From: Uloborus plumipes
Lineage: Eukaryota > Arthropoda > Arachnida > Araneae > Uloboridae
Direction: 5' to 3'
Assembly (NCBI GenBank): GCA_038373865.1
Contig: JAXGGA010000036.1
Location: forward strand, 249,001 to 313,000
DNA length: 64,000 nucleotides
Positions within the stretch are counted from its first letter, which is position 1; each line of letters opens with the position of its first letter. The notes under the pieces were generated by a model that saw nothing but the letters and a program-made list of their open reading frames with translations, did not search any database and was not told the DNA's origin. A program made the position numbers and the translations under genes. This document shows positions 55,902 through 64,000 of the stretch, in pieces.

Positions 55902-56195
55902 AATGCGCTTTTCTACCTACCGATACGACAGCTATAAAACGTACATGATTGTCACTATCCGATATTGGTTTAGAATGGCTACAAAATGCAGAAATATATG
56001 CTGTGCGCTTTTCTACCTACCGATTCGATGACGTATCGTCTCCATTAAGCCGATATCGTTCATCATAACATTTTTATCAGAAAGCACGCGACATTCCTTT
56101 GCCATCGGCTCGATAACCATTCATCTGTTCAATTTCTTTTTAAGAAAAGGATGGCATGCGGAACGATATCGTTTGAATGGACGACATGATACCGT
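55902..56195. repeat. GC-richer segment with direct and inverted repeats
   Basis: GCGCTTTTCTACCTACCGAT occurs at about 55901 and again at 56001 with one change, 100 bp apart. ATCGTCTCCATTAAGCCGATATCGTT-type sequence at 56030-56058 is matched in inverse by AACGATATCG..TGAATGGACGAC at 56163-56189. CpG is commoner than in the surroundings. It may be a small unclassified inverted-repeat element or a fragment of one; no target duplication was found. Confidence 0.5.
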
Positions 56196-56535
56196 ACTTA
56201 CCGGCCATTTTTCGTCGTTATCGCGTCATTAAATGTTAAAGCGTCTAAATCAGATCAGACGGTACTTGTATGACATGAACAATTTTGATTCTCAGAAAAC
56301 ATACTTAATACTTTTCCAACTAAACATTAATGCTTTTATAAGAAAAGTAATTTTTCATATGATTATTGTGATCCATTTCGAGATTTTGGTCTATACGGGG
56401 TGGATGAAGTTTTAATGACTTAATCTAAAAAAACATTTCATGCCTAAAATGCTGACGTAATGTATTCCGCGTATGAATAGTCGGAGTAGGTTATGCTACT
56501 CATCTTGACAAAGGTTGGGATTTTTCTGTTTTTAG

Positions 56536-56703
56536 AAACTGTCTGCAGTAAATAATGAGGAAACTCATATCAAATGGCCCGTACTAAATGCGAACAAGGA
56601 AAACCACCTCAAGCGAACCCCAAAATGTTTATCATTTGAAATTTTTTCGAAAACTATTATTAAAGAAGAGAAGAAGAAAAAAAGCATACTCGAAAAATTG
56701 TGA
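56536..56703 (+). CDS. Weak candidate terminal exon
   Basis: A strong acceptor-like TTTTTCTGTTTTTAG ends at 56535, followed by 55 open codons and TGA at 56701-56703. The peptide starts KLSAVNNEETHIKWPVLNA and ends in a Lys-rich tail (KEEKKKKSILEKL). AATAAA occurs at 57016-57021. The frame is longer than expected by chance in AT-rich DNA, but there is no domain and no upstream exon was found. It lies on the opposite strand to the exon at 51757-51864. The ATG at 56574 in another frame begins MARTK, like histone H3, but does not continue as histone. Confidence 0.22.
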   Translation, partial: KLSAVNNEETHIKWPVLNANKENHLKRTPKCLSFEIFSKTIIKEEKKKKSILEKL

Positions 56704-57404
56704 CAAAAACAGAGAAAAATTTTGATATATGAAAAGATTTGGGAATATCAAGCAACCAAAGAAATACCAAAAGTTACATAAAATATACCCCTCCTCCCCC
56801 CAGTGTACCCTTGAAGAGTTTATTCTCGTACACAATGCTGAAAAAATTATGGCGCCATTAAACTAAACGAAAGGGAAAGATCTAAATTTGAAATAATGGA
56901 ATTCTGCTGCCCTTTACCCCAACTGACTCTATATATTAAAAAATCAAATAATAATTTATGTAAATTTATATTTAGCAGTTTGATTATAAGAAAATTCATT
57001 TAGGTTAGTGTAATGAAAATAAACTGTTTAAAAGTTAACACAATGGAAATTATTTCAATGATTTATTGCGATCCCCCTCTTCCATTCATTTGGTGTTCAG
57101 CTCACTGAAAGCAGTCCAAACAAGATTTTACATAGTGAAAATAGTAAAAAATGTGTAAAAGGAAATAACTTTTGTTTTGGGACCGATTTTTTTAAAAGCA
57201 ATATCATGCACTATACGTACACAATGCGAAACGTAAAGTATGTGTAAATATATGGATTCAAGAATACAAAGATCATAAGTGGTCCAACTCACCTGCATTA
57301 CCTAATAGACGTCCAAATCGTATATTTTCCCCACATTTTTCTAGTTGAGGAAGAATCATAGATATTGTGGAAAAGTTATACTACCACAAATGAAATAATC
57401 TTTT
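56704..57404. other. Unassigned sequence
   Basis: This is AT-rich and would be the 3' untranslated region if the preceding candidate exon is real. Nothing else was recognised. Confidence 0.4.
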
Positions 57405-57530
57405 GTAGTCGAGCCAGCTTAATGGAATAACCATTTTGCCACGAAAAACTATTCTAATAAGCAAGACACAGGATCAAAATAATGCACTACAACGGTTTGG
57501 TACATAGAAAATGTATTATATTAAGCAACA
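57405..57530. mobile_element. Relic related to the MITE at 17528-17701
   Basis: GAGCCAGCTTAATGGAATAA, TTTTGCCACGAAAAACTATTC, TAATAAGCAAGACACAGGATC and GGTTTGGTAC follow the order of the left two thirds of 17528-17701 with many substitutions. The ends are not preserved. Confidence 0.55.
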
Positions 57531-59128
57531 TTTAAACTTCCATGACAGAAATGCTTTGATAATTTTCAATCCAGATTTATCCCAAATAAAAATATTATTG
57601 CATAGCAATTTAATTCCCCACATGAGATTAGCTGAGTACTTATGCTATTTTTATGTGTTAAGTTTCTCATATAAAATACATCGAAATTCCGCAAAAATTA
57701 TATTGCGACATTATTAGTGACAAATAACTTTCGTAATTCTAACTAAAAAGAATATCTTTTACACAAAGCTAAAAATTGTGAAGAAATAAATACAAAGAAA
57801 CAAGAAATTTTAACGCACCAAAATGAAAATTCCATTCTTTAAACAACAAAAGAAGTTTTCCAATAATAAAAGTGGAGAATTTAAAGACAAAAAAAAAGCA
57901 TCAGACTAATAAACATTTTATTCAGTGAAGTCATTTTAAAATACAAAAAGCACGCGAGAGTTTCAACAAATAAAAATAGAGGATCTTTCAGTTATTTATT
58001 ATTCAAAAACAGCGGGGGCTGCCTTTTTTATTTTACGCTTAAAGCTTTAGTAATTTTAATTTTCCATCAATTAAACTGAGCCACTCTGTAAACTAGTTTT
58101 TGCTAAGAATCTGGAGCAGAATAGTTAATTATATTCACATTCCTAATGTTTCGTGTTGAATATTTAATGAATGCTGAAACCAAAAATAGAAACAATGTCA
58201 AGATATTTTTATCCTTTAAATTGCGCACTTTAAATAAACATACGTTTGAAAAAGCGTATTACACTGCTTTCAAATTTCAGAAAGAATATGTTTGTTCTGT
58301 ATCTTTTTTATTTTTATAACAAACATAAGTTATACCACACTGAATAAGCATGTTTTAAAAGTGTTAACTCTTCGAATATGTTATTTAAAAAGATTTCCTT
58401 TAAGTAAAGTGTTATGATTTTCTAAGATTCCCCGTTCAAATGCTTTTCGACATGATTTTTCTTCTAATCAGCTTAAGCCATGAAAGCTAATTTTCATCAA
58501 TTTACCGAACAATCCATAACTTCTCATACAACTTTTAAAGTATGTGTGTTACCGCAGTCCCAATCATTCTCACGAAATTTAGTATAATGTAGAAATAAGT
58601 TTGTACACATATAATGTACACATAAGTTATTACAAGTTTTATAAAATGTTACACTAATAATATTTTTTTCTTTACTTGGGATGAATGAAAAAAAGTATAG
58701 GGAAATTCTGATGAACAAATTCATGGAAGAGGAACGGCGGGGTTACACTTTTAGAGATTTTAGGAAGTGAGATTTCATTCACAGAACTATCAGAAGGTAT
58801 AATGGGATGTCCTTTGTTAATAACAAAAGAAGATTTGGCACATCGTAATCCATTTGTACAAAACAGCCAATGAAAATGGTCAGAAGGTGATTGACCGAAA
58901 CGGACAAAAATCTGCTATGGTCAGTATCAATTGAATGTGGTCAATATCAATTGATAACATGCCTGAGAGCCAGCATTATGTCACACGTTATCAAAATGCT
59001 TTAGCTGTGATGATTTGAGGGGGGGGAGGGATTTTCATTGATAAGGGGATAAAAATCAATGCTCAGTTATATGAAACTAAGGCTTTACTATGTTTGGTAA
59101 AAATTTTCACTCACAGTCCAGATAATTT
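57531..59128. other. 1.6 kb of AT-rich unique sequence
   Basis: The frames at 57511-57717 and 58524-58724 are featureless. A G-run lies at about 59020-59028. No element boundaries were seen. Confidence 0.5.
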
Positions 59129-59130
59129 TA

Positions 59131-59527
59131 CACTGTAGAAAAATAATGTTGTTTTTAAATATAATACAGCTAATTTTATAGTAATAAACTGTAAAAATTT
59201 GTCATTTTACAGTGATAAACTAAAATTTATACGTTTACCGTACTAAACTGCTAATTTTACAGTAATAAACTGCTAAATTGCTAGTTTTAGTTTGTTACTG
59301 TGCATTTTATAGTTTTAAAGTGGAACCTCTGCTGCCAGTATTACACTGTTGTTTTTACATTATAATACAGCTAAATTTTACGCCAACAAGCTGCAGAATT
59401 CCTAACTTTACAGTAAGAAACTGTAAAATTGCTAGTTTTACAGTTTATTACTGCGAATTTTAGTTGTAAATTGTAACCTCGGCTGACAGTATTATACTGT
59501 AAAAACAACAGTTCATTTTTTGCAGTG
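59131..59527 (+). mobile_element. CACTG/ACTGTAAAA MITE, copy I (TA duplication)
   Basis: It begins CACTGTAGAAAAATAATG and ends TTCATTTTTTGCAGTG, with TA at 59129-59130 and 59528-59529. CCTCTGCTGCCAG and CCTCGGCTGACAG markers show the same orientation as copy C. The 61-codon frame in it is an artefact of the repeat. Confidence 0.93.
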
Positions 59528-59529
59528 TA

Positions 59530-60866
59530 TAGATAAAATATTGCTGTTCTAACACCACTTTCTCATACCGCGTATGTGCTTCATGAGTGTTGCAGCAAAA
59601 GTTTAACTGACTTTTTGCCCAAGGACGGATGGCTCCCCAACTCTCACGAACTAAACTTGATTTATTATTTTGTGCAGTCATACATCATAGCTATAAAATC
59701 CCCAGTTTGAGAACTTCAAAAGCTATAACGGAAAATGTCTATGAAAGTATACGTGCCGTATGTAATGGATTTGAAAAGAATCTTTAATTCATTAGAAAGG
59801 TAAACAGCGGAATTATTCCAACACATTTATTGTAAAGATACTTAATGAATCATACTTTAGTTTGAAGCAAAACGTTTTCTTATGCGTTATTTTTTACTGC
59901 TGTTATAAATTTTTTTAAAGGATCAAAGATTATTGGTCCCCCTGCGTAATGCTTACGCGCTTCTGTAGAATTTAGTTTTGCAAAAGTTTTTTTTCTGCTT
60001 AGCTTAAGCAATGTGAAAGCTGTATCAATCTTTAACTGAGTCACTTCATAAAAAAAAACATATCAAATGTATTTAGCAGAAAAGTAATTTGAAATCGGTA
60101 CTTTTTTCTTTGCCTCTCTTTACTGTATGAGAACGAATACGGCAAAAAATTTTAAAATGGTGAACATTTCTGCCAAGAGAGTGACGAATTTAGAAAAAAA
60201 AAAGTAAAAAGCGCTTTATATTCCTAAGTATTATTACCTTGTTTCAGAATAATTGTGGTGATGACTATCTTTTAACGACATTTTCAATCTTAAGCATATT
60301 TTGAAAAAAATTGTGGCAATTGAGAACAAATAGCAATTAATTATACTATTGCAGTCCTATAGCTTTTCATTAATCATTCAAAAATTTTATTTTGTCAAAT
60401 TTATATTTCAGTAATAATGAACTTGATAACGACACATAAAAATGTGTTGACTGAAATTTCAGAATAAAAACAACGAAATAAAAGTTTTTAATTCTTTTAA
60501 CTAAAGTGGACCAATATGCTTGTTACAACATGTGGTCCTGTACTCCTAACAGTTTGATGAATTTAAAAGTACTGTTTAGCAGAGAGGACAAGGAAAAAAA
60601 AAACCTCTACAACATGATATGACAGTTGTCTCCAAAATAAATTTGTAATGGAAAATTACCTGAGTCACTCTTCGTTGCACATGCTACCTCAAAAATGAAA
60701 AAGGTGTCAAGAGAGGCATATTAAACATTAAAGTCTCGATGAATGTATGTTTGTGTGCGTATTGGTACCGGAAAGTGAATACGGCACTTCTTTTCGTGAA
60801 CAATCTATTCCTCATTCATGTAATATTGATCAGCACTCAGAATTCAATTATTTTCATTTTTCTCGT
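59530..60866. other. AT-rich unassigned sequence
   Basis: The frames at 59460-59681 and 60747-60932 overlap neighbouring MITEs or have no domain. No other feature is supported. Confidence 0.45.
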
Positions 60867-61271
60867 TCTGTAAAAAAGCAGTTTTTTTTACAGTATAATA
60901 CTGGCAGCAGAGGTTACAGTTTAAACCTGTAAAAGCACAGTAATAAACTGTAAAACTAGCTATTTTGCAGTTTATTACTGTAAAACTAGCAATTTTACAG
61001 TTTATTACTGTAAAATTAGCAATTTTACAGTTTATTACTGTAAAATTAGCAATTTTACGATAAAATTAGCTGTATTATACTGTAATAACAACAGTATAAT
61101 TCTGGCAGCAGAGGTTCCAGTTTAAGACTGTAAAATGCACAGTAATTCGTTGTGAAATTAGCAATTGTATAATTTATTACTGTAAACTAGCAATTCTACA
61201 GTTCATTACTGTAAAAATACTGTAAAATTAGCTGTCTTATACTGTAAAATCAACATATATTTTTTGCAGTG
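60867..61271 (-). mobile_element. CACTG/ACTGTAAAA MITE, copy J
   Basis: The right end TTTTTTGCAGTG is intact; the left end is reduced to CTGTAAAAAAGCAG. It has the most regular internal array: ATTTTACAGTTTATTACTGT plus AAAATTAGCA repeated three times in a row near 60985-61050. Two GGCAGCAGAGGTT markers are on the plus strand. Confidence 0.88.
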
Positions 61272-62880
61272 ATAGAGTTCTATTATTGGAAAAATTATGA
61301 ATGCTCCACTTCTTTTATTTATTTATTTTTTAAAGTTTGTTTAGATTTTAGTTTATAGTTCTTTGATTTTTTTCTTACCAGATTGAATGATCCACTCTCT
61401 CATTTATTTAAACATAACTGCACTGCTACAAATCTTTTGATATTTCTGGCAAACTAAAAATGAATTTCAAACCAACTAAAACAAAAGAACTTCTATACAA
61501 AGTAATATTTCAAAACTATAAATGAACAGAAACGATAAACTTAATTATACAGCTAATTTGATTTATTTTCAATTAATTTGTATTTGGTTCCTGTCTCGCT
61601 TGGTAGACAATAAATATAATAGTAACTATTCTCTTTAATATGACGTTCAGATTTGTCTGTAGTAATTAGTCTGCTCAAAACTTAGTCTTCAAATGAATAC
61701 ATATTTAAATAATTAAAGTGAGATAAATGTCATATTACGTTCAGAAATGCCGGAGGTGATTTCTTATGCGTTATATTTAGAATTCTATTCTTAACTTAAT
61801 CTGCGCTAGATCGTTAGTTTAATTTTAAGAGTGGAATTTCTTTCTATAGCTTTCATTTGTCAACTGAAATACTCTGCATTTGATATTTAACTCATAAATG
61901 AGCAATTTTGCTAGGTAATAAATTTTAATCAATCATTTTATGCAAAGGGAGATGAGGCAAAGTAAAATAGCGTGGCGAAGCGAAATGGTAAAATATTTAC
62001 TCTGTTTGTAGAGCCACCTGTTTGTAACCATTTTAACTATGTAGTCTTTGCCCACTCAAACCCTTATAAAAGTAGTCTTTGCCCACTCAAGAAAAAGCTA
62101 CATTTGAAAACCAAACAATATGATGATACAAGCTAGTTTAAAAATTGATACTCATATTGTAATATTTTGTTATAAATCAAAATGTTTTTTGTTAGTATAA
62201 AATGATAAAGTTCTTGTTATTAACCTCCTAAATCTCAATCGAGGCTTACTAATATATTATTATTTATTTAATAGTAAGAGTATTTTTATTATAAAAAAAT
62301 GTACAATTAGTCAGAGCAAGTGGGGTAAGGTGGTTTAGGCAGAGCGAAACGGTTGATTTCGTTTACTTTTTTCCACTTATTAAATCATTTACGTATTTGT
62401 TTACCAATTAATGTATTAACATTTTTTTTGATTGATATTCACTTATTCATTCATTTACTCACTTATTTTCTTATTCATTTTCTATTATATTCACTCATTT
62501 ATTTCTCTCATGTATGAATTAATTAATTTATTTTTCGTTTTATTATCTATTTATTTACTCATTCAGTCTGTTAGTTACTCTTTCATTTCATCAAAAAAAG
62601 AAAAAAAAAAAAAAAAACAATAAAATAGAACATATTTTATTCGAAATATCTTTTATTTTTCACTTTGGGACTCGTATTTTTGAGGTGGAAAAATTTCCAC
62701 TTTATTTAAAGGTAAAAATTTACTGCTAAAAATAAAAAATGATGTTTCTGTGCAAGTTTTATTATAAAATACATTACTCTTTCGTTTTGTACTGCAATTT
62801 ATCAAAGTAACTTCCATTGCTGGGTCTTGCAATAACTAGTTAGTAATAAATCTTTCGTCATGACTTTAAATGTATTAAAA
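61272..62880. other. AT-rich sequence with small repeats
   Basis: GTAGTCTTTGCCCACTCAA is tandemly repeated at 62041 and 62072 (period 31). GAGGCAAAGT near 61954 and GTGGGGTAAGGTGG near 62321 recall the GGGCAAAGTGG motif at the window's left end. An A19 run is near 62599. The Leu/Ile/Phe-rich frame at 62432-62623 comes from a TTATTCATT-like repeat. Confidence 0.45.
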
Positions 62881-62904
62881 TGTTTAAGGATATTTTTGGT
62901 TCAA

Positions 62905-63040
62905 ATATAAAACATCGACATCGAAAAATTATCGAAAGCAATTTTGTTAACATAGATGTTAACAAAAACATCAACCCAAAAACATCGATGTTTATCACAT
63001 CAATGTTTTGAAAACATCAACATCAATGTCGCACCATTAG
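62905..63040. repeat. ATCGATG-rich segment, probable hAT subterminal repeats
   Basis: ACATCGATGTT-like words occur at least six times on both strands, ending in GTCGCACCATTA. Read inward this is TAATGGTGCGACATTGATG, similar to TAGNGGTGCGAC ends of some hAT elements. The left partner end was not found. Confidence 0.5.
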
Positions 63041-63649
63041 TTCATATTTTGACTAAGAGGAAAATACTTTAAAATTAAAACAATTTAGACAAACATAGTG
63101 CTTAAATAACATGAGAAGAGATATGTCAGATTATTAAGTCTACCTTACGAAGTGGTTGCTAAAAATTGCCTGACCCCCCATAGTAAAAAAAAAACTCTAC
63201 ATTCTGAAAAAAAGGGGAAAAAACTAGCTACGAACTCAATTAACATCTTTGTTTGTAAAGGGTCAAATATTGAAAGTGTAGGTGTATAAACGATATTTAA
63301 TGTTTCACACATTAGGATGTTAATATACGTACTTGGAATTACTCTTGTAATTGCTGTGCTATTGATGATGTATTTAAAAATGCCTTAAAGCAGATCTTTT
63401 ATTAAAGAAATGTTTGTGGTTTTTTTGCAGAAATGCAATTAAGTTTTGAAAGCTTTTTTATTGTGTATGTGAAAATTTTTGAGCATAAATGAAGTTTAAA
63501 AATAGTTCGACCATTCACGCTTCATGTATAACATTATCATCTTTCAAGGGGAATATTATTATTATTATTAACTTTCTTTCTTTCTAATTTCATCTTTATG
63601 AAGAAACTAATGGACTTAGTTGCAACGTTCAATTATTATTTGTAAAATA
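63041..63649. other. AT-rich unassigned sequence
   Basis: A short (TTA)n run lies at about 63556-63570. Nothing else is supported. Confidence 0.45.
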
Positions 63650-63654
63650 AAGGC

Positions 63655-63885
63655 TTAGTGATGCTACTGTGCGACTTCGTTGTCGATGCTTTTAAAACGT
63701 CGATGTTTTGCTTGCGTGTTTTTTTTTTTTTTTGATGTCGATATTTTACACTTGAATAAAGAATTAATGAATGCGTGATAGAGAAACGACATCGATGGAA
63801 AAACATTGATGTTTTAAAAACATTAATGTTCAAAATTGAAAAATCGATGATAATGATGAAACTGATTGTGAAGCATCAATGTTTT
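63655..63885. repeat. Second ATCGATG-rich segment
   Basis: It begins TAGTGATGCTACTGTGCGAC, a possible element end, followed by GTCGATG, ACGTCGATGTTTT, GATGTCGATATT, GACATCGATGG, ACATTGATGTTTT and GCATCAATGTTTT. It is related to 62905-63040. The 65-codon minus frame across it is not a gene. The right end is missing or outside the window. Confidence 0.5.
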
Positions 63886-64000
63886 AACAAACACGTTTAT
63901 ATTTAGATTCGTCTTTGAGACGATTTATTTTTCGTACTATCCAGTTTGAAAATATTTCCTTATTGCTATAAGCAGTTAATCTCAATCGTTGCATATCTTA

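Noticed and set aside
56574..56640. ATG frame beginning MARTK, like histone H3
   Set aside because: Similarity stops after about five residues and the frame ends after some 20 codons; too short to be a histone pseudogene.
61950..62340. GAGGCAAAGT and GTGGGGTAAGGTGG resembling transposon ends
   Set aside because: The two are not inverse copies of each other and have no matching flanks.

Overview
This window looks like repeat-dense, AT-rich non-coding DNA from an animal nuclear genome. An arthropod with a large genome, possibly a spider or other chelicerate, is my guess. The grounds are inverted-repeat DNA transposons of several superfamilies, long dinucleotide microsatellites, no bacterial-style gene packing, and a decayed frame resembling a protein family I associate with arthropod genomes. 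No open frame exceeds about 150 codons and I find no intact protein-coding gene. The likeliest host-gene segment is one 108-bp exon on the minus strand at 51757-51864, so most of the window may be intron or intergenic DNA of that unidentified gene.

Layout. 0-7 kb: a zinc-finger end of a transposase-like frame, microsatellites, and the first copies of a roughly 370-400 bp MITE with CACTG ends and many internal ACTGTAAAA palindromes. This family recurs about ten times. 7-15 kb: a 1.2-kb hAT element, then a nested stack (repeat inside hAT inside CACTG MITE, perhaps inside another element). 15-24 kb: a foldback element between mirror-image microsatellites, a MITE carrying a tRNA-like segment, a 423-bp tandem array split by a 2.6-kb hAT, and a 1.5-kb foldback element. 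24-31 kb: mostly unique sequence with a hammerhead ribozyme motif at 27583-27628, a 128-bp triplication, and TA-flanked elements. 31-39 kb: mostly unique DNA with CACTG MITEs, Tigger-like MITEs and a minisatellite. 39.6-45.6 kb: a roughly 6-kb hAT shell holding a smaller hAT, an older foldback and a TTAA-flanked 1.36-kb palindrome. 46-57 kb: another hAT, a decayed protein relic, a nearly perfect 650-bp palindrome, a piggyBac-type MITE, the candidate exon, an inverted cluster of 500-bp units, and a possible second exon on the plus strand. 57-64 kb: unique DNA, two more CACTG MITEs, and ATCGATG-rich fragments.

The strongest evidence comes from target-site duplications read directly: 8-bp duplications at seven hAT-type elements (two of them with one mismatch), TA at the Tc1/mariner-, Tigger- and CACTG-type elements, and TTAA at two elements. 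One CACTG insertion can be compared with related uninterrupted repeats beside it, which act as an empty site. The most interesting single item is the hammerhead motif: all core nucleotides, a GUC cleavage triplet, a 4-bp stem II, a 6-bp stem I and a very short stem III that becomes an 8-bp helix in a dimer.
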